A DNA stretch of 64,000 bases, from IMG/VR virus record IMGVR_UViG_3300046003_007336, positions 1 through 64,000 of that record; one strand, given 5' to 3'. Position numbers and translations under genes: made by a program. Under the pieces are notes generated by a model. The model was not told the DNA's origin, ran no database searches, and saw only the letters and a program-made list of their open reading frames with translations. Positions 1 through 7,837 of the stretch are shown here, piece after piece (position 1 is the first letter of the stretch; the number at the start of each line of letters is the position of its first letter). The DNA comes from a virus.

Positions 1-1132
1 GCGCAGCATCCACGAGGGGGCCGCTCATGCCGCTACCACCGATGCCAGCAGCTACTTGGTTGAGAATCGAGTTCCGGTTGATGCCGTTCTGGGCAATACC
101 CGCGATAGCGGCCAGAGATCGGTTGCCAGTCAGCGAGTACGCGATCTCGGCGCCGTTGACACCACGACCGCTGATGAGACCGTTAGCCACGGCCCCGGCC
201 GCATTGCCGAAGTTGAAGTTTCCGAACGAACCCAAAACGCCGCCGATTCCCGAAGACGCTCCGCGCCCTCCAAGGCCCCCTAGGCTCCCAATACTTCCCA
301 GAGCACGCGAGACGCCAGAACCACCGAGGAACGAGCCCAGACCCCCTCCAAGCCCCCCGCTGGTGCCACCCGAAGGCGATACCTGAGCAAGGGGTTGGCC
401 TGGGGTGCCAGATACTTCGATGATGTCGCCATGCAGGCGCACATCAGCAAAGGCCTCCGCAAGCGCGGGGTCGGAATCGATGGCCTGGGGTGCGCCCCCG
501 TTGTCGTAGATCACCGCCTCATAGGCGAGAGTGACCTTGATCGACATGACGTTCATGTTCTCATAGTCAAGGTCTTCGGGGTCGAATGACGTGATCTTCG
601 GGTTCACGAGGTAAACGCGGGTGAACGCGTTTCGGAAGACCTGGAAAATCTCAATGGTGTTGAAGAAAAACTGCGAGTTGACGTCGAGTTCCTCGGGGAG
701 ATCGCGGGCTGGGGTATACCCGTAGCCAGTCTCAACCCCGAGCATAGAGGAATCAAACGAGACGACGTCATAGGCGTAGTTTTCCACCTTCTGGTTAAAA
801 TCCCCGAAGTGATAGCGGGAGTATTCATCCCACATTCTTGTGGCCATGCCATCGACCGTGTCATAGAACGTGACGTTCACCGGCTGGGTTTGGTAGCCAG
901 TGTAGATTTGTCTTTTGCGATTGTATTGATTGATTTCTTCGACCTTTGGCTGAATCTTCGGCTGGTCCATCGCCTTGACGAGGAAGCTGAGGTCTTTCTG
1001 CCAGTAGGATTCGCTCTGGACGCCATCGCCGCGCTTGAAGCGCACGAAGAACAGACCCTTCGGCCTCGGGGCTTGTGCGCCACCGAGGTCGAAAGTCGTC
1101 GCCGCCTGACGTCCGTTACGGATGAAGGTCAT
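1..1132 (-). CDS. tail-tube-like / baseplate-tube structural protein (partial, runs off window)
   Basis: Reading the minus strand from the ATG at 1132 gives an uninterrupted frame to base 1, so the C-terminus is outside the window. About 230 N-terminal residues form a beta-rich domain (WQKDLSFLVKAMDQPKI, KRQIYTGYQTQPVNVTFYD) that resembles phage tail-tube folds. It is followed by a Gly/Ser-rich stretch (GGLGGGLGSFLGGSG) and an Ala-rich helical part. It follows the tail tube gene by 13 bases, and the spacer GGGCAACGCCC is a perfect hairpin between stop and start. A gp48/gp54-type tube-baseplate role or a second tube protein is inferred from position and fold only. Confidence 0.6.
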   Translation of the reverse strand, partial: MTFIRNGRQAATTFDLGGAQAPRPKGLFFVRFKRGDGVQSESYWQKDLSFLVKAMDQPKIQPKVEEINQYNRKRQIYTGYQTQPVNVTFYDTVDGMATRMWDEYSRYHFGDFNQKVENYAYDVVSFDSSMLGVETGYGYTPARDLPEELDVNSQFFFNTIEIFQVFRNAFTRVYLVNPKITSFDPEDLDYENMNVMSIKVTLAYEAVIYDNGGAPQAIDSDPALAEAFADVRLHGDIIEVSGTPGQPLAQVSPSGGTSGGLGGGLGSFLGGSGVSRALGSIGSLGGLGGRGASSGIGGVLGSFGNFNFGNAAGAVANGLISGRGVNGAEIAYSLTGNRSLAAIAGIAQNGINRNSILNQVAAGIGGSGMSGPLVDAA

Positions 1133-1145
1133 AAGGGCGTTGCCC

Positions 1146-1730
1146 TTAGGTCATCAGCGGGCCGGTGCCGATTTGCGGGTTCAGCGGCATCAGGCCACCT
1201 TCCTGCGTCGCGTTGTCGTAGCGAATTGACAGCGTGATGGTCATCGGGTCAGCAGTCTGGTAGTCGAACGTGTCGTATTCCATGTTCTCAATCCAGCAGC
1301 CTTCGATGAACCACGTTTCCAGAACGGCATCGTCGCCACCATCCAGCGTTTCGATGAACATCTGGAACTTGTAGTTCGAGCCCGACAGAGCGGACGTCTG
1401 GGTGAAATGGTTGATCTGCTTCTGCTCCTGGTGGCCGCAGAGCTTCGACACCGAGTTGGTGACGTCATCACGGAGAACCAGGGAGATGGAGTTCCAGGTG
1501 TGCTTACCAGCGTAGTAAGCAACCGAGTTGTAGGAGTGAACCTCAACTGCGTTCTGAGCAATCGTGGGACGTCCGACAGTGTTGACCTGTTGAGACAGTT
1601 CGATGCCGCCAGCGACGGGACCGAAGTTGATCACGCGGACGCGGAACTTGTGCTTCGCTTTGGGTTGCAGAATGCCGCCACGGCCCTGACCACCACCGAG
1701 CGGCACACCGAAGTTCATAAGTGTAGCCAT
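1146..1730 (-). CDS. tail tube protein (T4 gp19-like)
   Basis: 194 residues, a usual length for a contractile-tail tube subunit. The protein is beta-rich (KFRVRVINFGPVAGGIEL, YAGKHTWNSISLVLRDD) and ends in an acidic/Thr segment (DYQTADPMTITLSIRYD) typical of tube subunits. It polymerises inside the sheath to make the DNA conduit. Shine-Dalgarno GAGG lies about 11 bases before the ATG and a late-type box CATAAATAC lies about 33 bases upstream. The sheath gene is 1.3 kb upstream on the same strand, the T4-like order sheath then tube, although here a plus-strand insert separates them. Confidence 0.75.
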   Translation of the reverse strand: MATLMNFGVPLGGGQGRGGILQPKAKHKFRVRVINFGPVAGGIELSQQVNTVGRPTIAQNAVEVHSYNSVAYYAGKHTWNSISLVLRDDVTNSVSKLCGHQEQKQINHFTQTSALSGSNYKFQMFIETLDGGDDAVLETWFIEGCWIENMEYDTFDYQTADPMTITLSIRYDNATQEGGLMPLNPQIGTGPLMT

Positions 1731-1762
1731 GTAGTAAACCTCGCAAAAGAGAGTTGTTGCGA

Positions 1763-1771
1763 GTATTTATG
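1763..1771 (-). promoter_or_regulatory. late-type promoter box
   Basis: Minus-strand CATAAATAC, matching the T4 late -10 (TATAAATA). It lies about 33 bases upstream of the tail tube start with a Shine-Dalgarno between. The same box precedes the sheath, neck and fibre genes here. Confidence 0.6.
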
Positions 1772-1817
1772 ATCATGACTTAAAGTCGTAGTTTTACGGC
1801 GTCAAATAAATAAGTCT

Positions 1818-2294
1818 ATGAAATATGTAGATTTTCTCCTCACCGAAGCCGGTTTCGGCAATGGAACCTGGGGAGGAGCTTGGATTACCGTCGATGGTCA
1901 ATACCTTCCCTTGGTCAATACCGAGGATGAGGTCATGCACCACAAGCACATCCTGGAAGACTATTTCCCCGAACTCGACGACATGTTCTACGATCTATGG
2001 GATGAGGACGACGAGGTCTACGGTGAGGAAAGCGTCAACTACGCCATGGGCAAGGGCTGGCTCCGCGTCCGCACTCAGGGCATGGGAGAGAACGCCGAGT
2101 TCAACGTCCAGATGACAGTCAAGCCGAGTCGGGCCGCTCTCAAGACCCTTAAGGGTCATCTGGCAAACAACCACTACGGTTCCTATTTCTTCGACCACGA
2201 GACCGGCGAGGGCGGCGGCAACGCCAATGGCCTCCGCTGCGAAGAGCCCGAGGAACTCCTCCGGGCCATCAACCAGTTCTATTTCGCTGTGTAA
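1818..2294 (+). CDS. acidic hypothetical protein
   Basis: 158 residues, not recognised. The acidic centre (YDLWDEDDEVYGEE) is followed by an alpha/beta stretch with a Gly-rich loop (DHETGEGGGNANGL). The box ATAAATAA ends four bases before the ATG and no Shine-Dalgarno is visible, so a late leaderless message is likely. It diverges from the tail tube gene. Codon use matches neighbouring phage genes. Confidence 0.75.
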   Translation: MKYVDFLLTEAGFGNGTWGGAWITVDGQYLPLVNTEDEVMHHKHILEDYFPELDDMFYDLWDEDDEVYGEESVNYAMGKGWLRVRTQGMGENAEFNVQMTVKPSRAALKTLKGHLANNHYGSYFFDHETGEGGGNANGLRCEEPEELLRAINQFYFAV

Positions 2295-2298
2295 TTGC

Positions 2299-2326
2299 TT
2301 GACAAGTTTTCTCGGCCTGCTACTCT
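2299..2326 (+). promoter_or_regulatory. host-like sigma70-type promoter
   Basis: TTGACA (2299-2304), 16-base spacer, TACTCT (2321-2326). It lies in the gap after the previous stop and upstream of the GTG start at 2356, and could also drive the structured RNA downstream. Confidence 0.6.
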
Positions 2327-2355
2327 CTACTTCTCAGTAGGAACGGAGAAGAATC

Positions 2356-2697
2356 GTGGCCACCAATACGCAACGCTCGAAAGCCAGTCGGCGTGTCTGG
2401 GGCTGCCTCCGCGAAGTCGCCGGGCCCGATGAAGGGTTCGAGATGAAGAACGACCAACTCAACTATGAGGTCAACAAGTTCGGCATCAACGTCGAGCACG
2501 ACAGCCTCGGCCGCGCCGAAGAGATTCAGGATGGCACCATTGGCCTGCTGCGTCTTCAGGGTTGGGACGTCGAGAAATCGAAGACCGACGTCGTCCTCCT
2601 GGCGCCGAATGGCGTGCGGGTGTCGATGACCAAACCGTTCAGCCTCGACCAGTTCGGTCGTCCTGGCGGCGGCAAGTTCACCATTTCCGTGTCGTAA
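2356..2697 (+). CDS. small basic hypothetical protein
   Basis: 113 residues from GTG 2356, chosen because GGAGAAG stands 5-10 bases upstream and follows a clear TTGACA promoter. The protein alternates short strands and helices (YEVNKFGINVEHD, TDVVLLAPNGVRVSMTKP). No family recognised. Its stop lies 7 bases before the cloverleaf-like RNA, so both probably share one transcript. Confidence 0.7.
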   Translation: MATNTQRSKASRRVWGCLREVAGPDEGFEMKNDQLNYEVNKFGINVEHDSLGRAEEIQDGTIGLLRLQGWDVEKSKTDVVLLAPNGVRVSMTKPFSLDQFGRPGGGKFTISVS

Positions 2698-2704
2698 AGT
2701 GCGA

Positions 2705-2783
2705 TGGCGTGCCACAGTGGGTGATGAACCCATCTGTGGTTCCAGAGAATCAAAGTCTCTGGGGGTCGGGCCGACCCACGCCA
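2705..2783 (+). ncRNA. cloverleaf-like structured RNA, not a canonical tRNA
   Basis: Four nested stems are visible. P1 TGGCGTG (2705-2711) pairs with CACGCCA (2777-2783). P2 CCACAG (2712-2717) pairs with CTGTGG (2734-2739) and encloses TGGGT/ACCCA. P3 CCAGAGA (2742-2748) pairs with TCTCTGG (2756-2762) around a 7-base loop ATCAAAG. P4 GGTCG pairs with CGACC around GGC. The arrangement is a four-way junction of tRNA size, but there is no T-loop or D-loop consensus. It is downstream of a + strand promoter and gene and upstream of a terminator, so + is the likely strand. Function unknown. Confidence 0.5.
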
Positions 2784-2821
2784 CCGCTGCCCTGCCGGAT
2801 TTGTGAGTAAACTCTCACGCT

Positions 2822-2897
2822 CTCGTCGATCACCCGGATGCTAGCCGGATGATATCTTTATGCGTTCGCTTCCGCCTCCTAGTCACCCATCGACGAG
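2822..2897 (+). ncRNA. second structured domain closed by a 9-bp stem
   Basis: CTCGTCGAT (2822-2830) is perfectly complementary to ATCGACGAG (2889-2897). Inside, CCGG-ATGCTAG-CCGG (2834-2848) can form a smaller hairpin. Downstream AGGGCCGAGGCCCT (2909-2922) is another hairpin. No ORF of phage-like composition covers 2698-2967. It is probably part of the same non-coding transcript as 2705-2783. Confidence 0.4.
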
Positions 2898-2967
2898 CTT
2901 ATAGGTTCAGGGCCGAGGCCCTAGTCCGACGATTTTATGTATGCTCCCAGCATGCAGCAGTCAAACA

Positions 2968-2993
2968 AAAAGGGCCGGTTTCCCGGCCCTTTC
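2968..2993. terminator. bidirectional terminator
   Basis: AGGGCCGGTTTCCCGGCCCT (2971-2990) is a perfect GC-rich hairpin flanked by A5 on the left and T3 on the right. On the minus strand the loop is GAAA and a T-run follows, so it ends the sheath transcript. On the plus strand it would end the 2356 gene and structured-RNA transcript. Confidence 0.75.
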
Positions 2994-3014
2994 TGCTCTC
3001 ACGAGAGACTTGGT

Positions 3015-5855
3015 TTAGAGAGTATCGCCCGAGTTGCGAATACGCACGGGGATGTAGATGAACTCGATGGCCTTCATTGGCTTGATCGCGATGTCAATCC
3101 AGAGTTCGTTGCGGTCACGACGCTCCGGGGTGTTGTTCGATTCATCGCAGACAACCGCGAAATCTTCGAGACCACGAAGTGCAACGAGACCAGTCAGGAA
3201 GCGTTCGACCGTGATGCGAGCGGCGTCGCGGGTCTGCGCGTCGTTCGGCTCATAGAGGAAGGCCTTGACCAGCTTGTCGAGGTTGAAGCGCAGGTAGTTG
3301 TCCAGACGGGCAACGTTGATGCGATCACGCGAGCTATCCAGCGAGTAAAGGGTCTTCTGTCCGAACGTGATCAGTCCACGGCCGGGCTCGGCATAGAACG
3401 GGTTGATCTTGTTCGTGTAGAGGACGTCGCGCTGACCCTGGTTGAGCAGGACCGAGCGGAACTCACCTTCGGCAGTCAGGAAGCCGACCGAGGTCGCACC
3501 ATCGACGACGCCGCGCTGGTAGCCAGCCGGTGCCATCCACGGGTAGGAGACTTGGTCGTTGTAGGCCATGACGCGCAGAGCGAGCGACGACGGCGGGACC
3601 ATGATTTCGGTTCCGTCGAGGTTGGTGCTCAGTCCCCACGGGTAGTAGAGGCCGACGTAAGGGTCGTTCGAGGTCAGGCCATCTTCGCCGTTCGACGCAG
3701 CGAGGTTGGTGTTCTTCGCCCAAGCATTGATCGCGGTTCCCGTGGGAGCCAGACGGGCCGGGGTGTCAGCAACGATGAACGAAACTTCGCGCTGGTCCTT
3801 GTTGAGGACGATCAGTTCGTCGATCAGTTCCGGGTAGCCCGGAGCAGCGATCAGGTTGAAGTAGGCGGCTTCCGAGCGGGCTTCTTCCGAGGCAGCAACC
3901 GCAGCAGCCATGGCACGGACGACCATGACGCGCTGAGCCTTGCGGCCCATGTAGGGAGAGCCGTCGAGACGGTTGCCCGAAACGGTGACCCAACGACCGG
4001 TGCTCGTAAGCGCGGGGAACTGGTATTCGTCATCACCGACGTCGTAGCCGACTTGGCTGTAGTTGGTGTTGGCGTCGTAGTTGCCTTCCGCGAAGTATTC
4101 GGGGTTCCACTCTTTGACGTTGTACGTCGAGAAGCGGGTGTTGAAGAGAAGCATATCAGCAGGATATGCGCGAGCGTCCGGGGCATCGGGGTCCAGGAAG
4201 TCCGACTTCAGCATGTCCGCCATGACTTCGGAGTTGTATTCGTAGTCATCCGCGTTCGGCATGCCGGTGAAGGCGGGGCCGGAATCCGCACGAGCATCAG
4301 CGAAGACGATGCCGAACGGCGTGGTCTGGTCGGCGTTGTTGACCAGTTTCCAACGCAGCGCAGTGGCGTCGTAGCGATAGATGCGCGGGTAGTTTTCCAG
4401 GTCTGACGAGTTAATCCACAGGTCATTGGCGACCAGCGGTGAACCATCGCTTTGCAGAAGCGGGGCCGAGCCGGAGATGATCGGACCAGCGGGGTCCGTG
4501 GTCGGGTAGGCGGTGCCGTAGGCGTGCCACTGCTGGCCGTCGCCGACCATGATGTCGGCACGGAAGTCAGAGGAGAACCACATGGTGCCAGCGGCAGGAG
4601 CCGATGACGGAGCAACCGCGCTACGCTGGTAGTCCAGAGCAGCCCACGCAGTGCCGGACCAACGACGAAGGCTGATCGCCCCCGTGGCGATGTCGAAGCC
4701 AGCGTAGATGGTTCCAGCAATCGGGCTACCCATGGCAGCGATAGCAGCCGTGTCAGCAGCCGGGTTGTTCGAGACTGCTTGGTTGTAGTCGAAAGCGTAG
4801 AAGGGAACGTCGAGGACGACCCACTGGCCAGTCGTTGCGTTGTAGCGACGGACCTTCCAGGCGGCACCACGGTTCGGGGCCGAGAGCTTGACCCAGACGT
4901 CGCCAGCGCGCGAGGCGGCCGGGTATTGCGGGGTGTTGGTGGTCTTGACTTCGATGGCCTTGACGGTTCCGACAGCGAGACCGAGAGCCGTAGCAACGGC
5001 ACCAGCGGTGATGGTGATCACGCCGCCAGCGTTGTTGGTCAGCAACAGGGCGCCTGCGCTGTCAGTTGCGGCGATGTTCGGAACGCTGGCCGAGGTGATC
5101 GCCGAGATGACGTTCGCCAGGGTGGTCGCGCCGGACAGGGTCGCGGTGACGCCGTTGATGACGAGCGTACCGTTCGACGGGATGGTCGGGTTCACGGAGC
5201 CACGGAGGGTGGTCTTGTGTGCAGCCTTCCAGCCGGTCGAGTTGATCTGATGCCAAGCACCGGCAACTTTTTCGTAGATGAAGTTCGTCACCGAAGGAAC
5301 GACAGCGAAATCGCCGTTCTCACCGAAGCCGGTGTCAGCCATGTTGGCTGAGGTCGCGACGACTACCGTCTGGGGTTCCCATGCGAGACCAGCCGAGGAG
5401 TTGCCGTTGGATTGGAAAACGCCCCACTCGGTTTCGGCAGTGTCGTGCCAGTGCGTACCCGAGATCGGGTCACCCTTCGGAGCAGAGTCCGAGGATTCGA
5501 GTTGAGCAAGATCGATGTCAGCGCGCATGATGTAGGCGCGGTTGCTGACGCCGTGGTAGGAATAGGCAGCGTGCAGGCCGTATTCGTTCAGTTCGTGGCC
5601 GTGCAGCGGGGTGCCGCCAGCCATCTTGAAGATCGGGGAGCCGAAGCTCTGGATGAGATCGCGCTGGCTGGTCGTGAGGACCAGTTTACCAGCCATATCG
5701 GGAACCGTATAAGGTGCAATCCCGGTTCCAGACGGTGAGGTCTTGTTAGAGGCGGTCGCGATGACGATGAGGGGAACAGTCCCCGCCCCTGCGCTACCGT
5801 AGAAGCTTTCGTCGATGATCTGAACATCCACGCCCGCTGAGACGAGTATTGCCAT
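3015..5855 (-). CDS. tail sheath protein (T4 gp18-like), unusually long
   Basis: 946 residues against about 660 in T4 gp18. N-terminus MAILVSAGVDVQIIDESF is the usual sheath start. The C-terminal third carries conserved sheath elements (YPWMAPAGYQRGVVDG, LLNQGQRDVLYTNKINP, LWIDIAIKPMKAIEFI). The middle holds extra Ala/Thr-rich beta-domains (about residues 215-300 and 370-480) that probably decorate the tail surface. Start ATG has AGGAG upstream and a late box CATAAATA about 32 bases away. A strong terminator follows the stop. The sheath contracts to drive the tube through the host envelope. Confidence 0.9.
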   Translation of the reverse strand: MAILVSAGVDVQIIDESFYGSAGAGTVPLIVIATASNKTSPSGTGIAPYTVPDMAGKLVLTTSQRDLIQSFGSPIFKMAGGTPLHGHELNEYGLHAAYSYHGVSNRAYIMRADIDLAQLESSDSAPKGDPISGTHWHDTAETEWGVFQSNGNSSAGLAWEPQTVVVATSANMADTGFGENGDFAVVPSVTNFIYEKVAGAWHQINSTGWKAAHKTTLRGSVNPTIPSNGTLVINGVTATLSGATTLANVISAITSASVPNIAATDSAGALLLTNNAGGVITITAGAVATALGLAVGTVKAIEVKTTNTPQYPAASRAGDVWVKLSAPNRGAAWKVRRYNATTGQWVVLDVPFYAFDYNQAVSNNPAADTAAIAAMGSPIAGTIYAGFDIATGAISLRRWSGTAWAALDYQRSAVAPSSAPAAGTMWFSSDFRADIMVGDGQQWHAYGTAYPTTDPAGPIISGSAPLLQSDGSPLVANDLWINSSDLENYPRIYRYDATALRWKLVNNADQTTPFGIVFADARADSGPAFTGMPNADDYEYNSEVMADMLKSDFLDPDAPDARAYPADMLLFNTRFSTYNVKEWNPEYFAEGNYDANTNYSQVGYDVGDDEYQFPALTSTGRWVTVSGNRLDGSPYMGRKAQRVMVVRAMAAAVAASEEARSEAAYFNLIAAPGYPELIDELIVLNKDQREVSFIVADTPARLAPTGTAINAWAKNTNLAASNGEDGLTSNDPYVGLYYPWGLSTNLDGTEIMVPPSSLALRVMAYNDQVSYPWMAPAGYQRGVVDGATSVGFLTAEGEFRSVLLNQGQRDVLYTNKINPFYAEPGRGLITFGQKTLYSLDSSRDRINVARLDNYLRFNLDKLVKAFLYEPNDAQTRDAARITVERFLTGLVALRGLEDFAVVCDESNNTPERRDRNELWIDIAIKPMKAIEFIYIPVRIRNSGDTL

Positions 5856-5887
5856 AGTTGGTTTCTCCTAGAAAAGGTCTTGGTGCC

Positions 5888-5897
5888 TTTATTTATG
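5888..5897 (-). promoter_or_regulatory. late-type promoter box of the sheath gene
   Basis: Minus-strand CATAAATAAA, about 32 bases upstream of the sheath ATG, with Shine-Dalgarno AGGAG in between. Confidence 0.6.
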
Positions 5898-5955
5898 ACC
5901 AGGGTCCGAAACCTTGGTCATTTCAGGCACTGCTTTTCAGAGGAGCAGCGGTGGC

Positions 5956-6531
5956 CTATACTGAGGCTGGTGGGACGTATCCGAGCAAGTCTCGTATGGC
6001 TTTCTTGCCATCTAGGGTGAGTTCTCTGGAGCCAATCCCGGCCCAGACGCCAGTCGGCATCGGCGGTGGCTCATGTATTTCGGCCCACGCCTTAATCCAG
6101 ACGTTCCACCGGTTGGTCTGCTGATCGAAGACGAATGCGGGGCATTCCTCGCCCTCGTGGCGGTCGATGAACATCTGGACGGCCCAGGAAGTGCCGCCCG
6201 TCACCAAGCCGTTCTTGATCGAAGCGACAGCATAGACGGCGTCCGCCCACGCGACCTGATAGTAGTTCCGACGAAGCAGATTGGAGACGAAGTCAGATTT
6301 GACCGGCCAACGGCGGCCGAGGGTACGGTTGGCCACCTGGAGGAATGGGTCCGCTATAGCAAGCTGCTCCGGTGTGAGGACAACGACCTCATCGGCGGGT
6401 GCCAGACTACGATGCCCGGCAAAAGAAAAATGGCGGACAGCCTGTCCGGCCATCCCGGCGCACATGCCGAACTGCAAGTCTGCACCTTCGGCGCCGCCGC
6501 TCAGACAAATGTTTTCTATGTCGGCAATCAT
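5956..6531 (-). CDS. SLOG/DprA-fold nucleotide-binding protein
   Basis: 191 residues from ATG 6531, which overlaps the upstream stop as ATGA. The Rossmann-like signature SGGAEGADLQFGMCAGMAG near the N-terminus resembles the SLOG superfamily (DprA, LOG). The motif NGLVTGGTSWAVQMFIDR and the terminal GVWAGIGSRELTLDGKKAI repeat the GG-x-S/T and GIGSR patterns of this fold. Such proteins bind nucleotides or ssDNA; the phage role is not known. Last of three coupled genes after the dNMP kinase. Confidence 0.6.
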   Translation of the reverse strand: MIADIENICLSGGAEGADLQFGMCAGMAGQAVRHFSFAGHRSLAPADEVVVLTPEQLAIADPFLQVANRTLGRRWPVKSDFVSNLLRRNYYQVAWADAVYAVASIKNGLVTGGTSWAVQMFIDRHEGEECPAFVFDQQTNRWNVWIKAWAEIHEPPPMPTGVWAGIGSRELTLDGKKAIRDLLGYVPPASV

Positions 6532-6878
6532 GACCACGTCAGCGCGAACTCCAGAGCGTCTTTCTCGGCCACGAACGCGAATGGGCAAGGTTGCTCGCCC
6601 ACGCACAGAGAGCCGGGAAGCATGGGGCCGTTCAGGTCCAAGGGCTTTTGAAGTCCGACGCTGTAAACTTCCCCGACGAGTTTCTCCCTCATCCAGTCAT
6701 ACATTTCACCATAGCCGTTCCGGTCGAGCTTTCGGCATTCGACAAAGAATGCACCCATATCTTTCAGGTACTCTATGGCTTCTCGATGAGTCAGAAACTC
6801 ATCTCCAGATGATGGGAAGGCTTGGTAGAACGTCCCCAACTTCGTTTCTCGGCTGGCTGGAAGCATTCCATCTGTCAT
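6528..6878 (-). CDS. small hypothetical protein with signature C-terminus
   Basis: 116 residues from ATG 6878, overlapping the kinase stop (ATGA). It ends CPFAFVAEKDALEFALTWS, which fits the recurring tail signature of this phage: a hydrophobic strand, x4, D-A, x2, F, x, L, x, W. Coupled between kinase and SLOG protein. Function unknown. Confidence 0.7.
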   Translation of the reverse strand: MTDGMLPASRETKLGTFYQAFPSSGDEFLTHREAIEYLKDMGAFFVECRKLDRNGYGEMYDWMREKLVGEVYSVGLQKPLDLNGPMLPGSLCVGEQPCPFAFVAEKDALEFALTWS

Positions 6879-7543
6879 TGCATGAGGTCCCGAACGGCAT
6901 CCTTGAGGTCTTCTTTGGTGCCGTCGTTGTTGATCACTCGGGTGATCGGATGTCCAATCCACGCCCATTCGCTTTCGTGGGCTTTGGCGTTCAGTGCCTT
7001 GACGCGGCGTTTGAGTTCCATGGCGGTCGGGTTGACGACTTTGCTCTCGAACGGAGAACGACGAATGGTCGTTACGGCCATGGCCTCGTCAAACCAATCG
7101 GGCTCGGGGCCCCGCTTGACCCGCACGGAGGTTCCGCCCATGCGGGTGACGAGATCGATTTCGTTGGGGAAACGTCCGTCGAGAACAACCACCTTGGCAT
7201 CCTGGCCCATGTTGAGGATGCGGCGTTCGACGTTGGTTATCCAGACGTCAGTGTTGAAATGCTGGCGCATCACGTCGGTGCCGAAATTGCGCATCGCCCA
7301 GCGAGGGGTCAGGTGCGGGATGTTGAGTTTCTCGGCCCACCACGGGTCCACCTGTTCCCGCCACTCCCGGCTCTCCGGCGTCACGCCCTCAAGGGCAGCG
7401 CGGTCCCAGCAAAAAATAGCAGCTACGCAGTCTTTGAGACAATCGGCGAAACTGATAGGAGTATAGCCGTAGTCTGCTACAAGCACGTCGCCGACCGTAT
7501 TCTTACCCGAACCCTGAAATCCAACAAGTATGATCTTATTCAT
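6875..7543 (-). CDS. deoxynucleoside monophosphate kinase (T4 gp1-like)
   Basis: 222 residues from ATG 7543. P-loop GFQGSGKNT at residues 8-16; RWAMRNFGTDVMRQHFNTDVW matches the LMQALGTDLI..NFDRMYW region of T4 gp1; LDGRFPNEIDLVTRMGG corresponds to the DTRQDHEMDAARAMGA region; ITRVINNDGTKEDL is the usual C-terminal strand. It would phosphorylate dNMPs to feed phage DNA synthesis. The start is fixed by a promoter whose -10 (CATACT) ends six bases before this ATG, giving a leaderless message, so an ATG 36 bases upstream is rejected. Confidence 0.8.
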   Translation of the reverse strand: MNKIILVGFQGSGKNTVGDVLVADYGYTPISFADCLKDCVAAIFCWDRAALEGVTPESREWREQVDPWWAEKLNIPHLTPRWAMRNFGTDVMRQHFNTDVWITNVERRILNMGQDAKVVVLDGRFPNEIDLVTRMGGTSVRVKRGPEPDWFDEAMAVTTIRRSPFESKVVNPTAMELKRRVKALNAKAHESEWAWIGHPITRVINNDGTKEDLKDAVRDLMQ

Positions 7544-7742
7544 GGACGCAGTATGGAGAAACCATACTGTCCGAGTCAAAATACATGTTGGGAAAAATGG
7601 GGAGGGTTTCCACCTCCCCGCTCACCGGCCGTCCGAGGACCGCCGAATGATCTGCTCGCCTAGCAGCAAGCCACCCCAGCACAAACAGGAGAACAATCCA
7701 GCCTAAGGCCGTCAGTTTGGAGGTTCGGGGGCCAACTTCCAT
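7536..7742 (-). CDS. small membrane protein
   Basis: 68 residues. One hydrophobic segment (LGWIVLLFVLGWLAA, residues about 13-27) is followed by a polar tail. Start ATG 7742 is supported by TTGTGT-N17-CATATT ending five bases upstream. It overlaps the kinase start by eight bases, and the kinase promoter lies inside its coding sequence. No family recognised. Confidence 0.6.
   Translation of the reverse strand: MEVGPRTSKLTALGWIVLLFVLGWLAARRADHSAVLGRPVSGEVETLPIFPNMYFDSDSMVSPYCVHE
7550..7579 (-). promoter_or_regulatory. promoter giving leaderless dNMP kinase mRNA
   Basis: Minus-strand TTGACT-N18-CATACT-GCGTCC-ATG. The distance from the -10 box to ATG is six bases, so transcription should begin at or next to the start codon. 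Confidence 0.6.
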
Positions 7743-7747
7743 GTGGA

Positions 7748-7776
7748 AATATGCCCGATTTAGTTCACCAACACAA
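7748..7776 (-). promoter_or_regulatory. promoter giving leaderless mRNA
   Basis: Minus-strand TTGTGT-N17-CATATT-TCCAC-ATG. Confidence 0.45.
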
Positions 7777-7837
7777 GAGGTTTTTTCGTCATCATTGGGT
7801 GGGTCCTCTAGACAACCTCGTATTGACTAAATACTAG

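Noticed and set aside
2937-4406. 489-codon plus-strand ORF opposite the sheath gene
   Set aside because: Antisense shadow of a GC-rich gene; composition (Val/Arg/Asp repeats) is not protein-like and the sheath on the other strand is clear.
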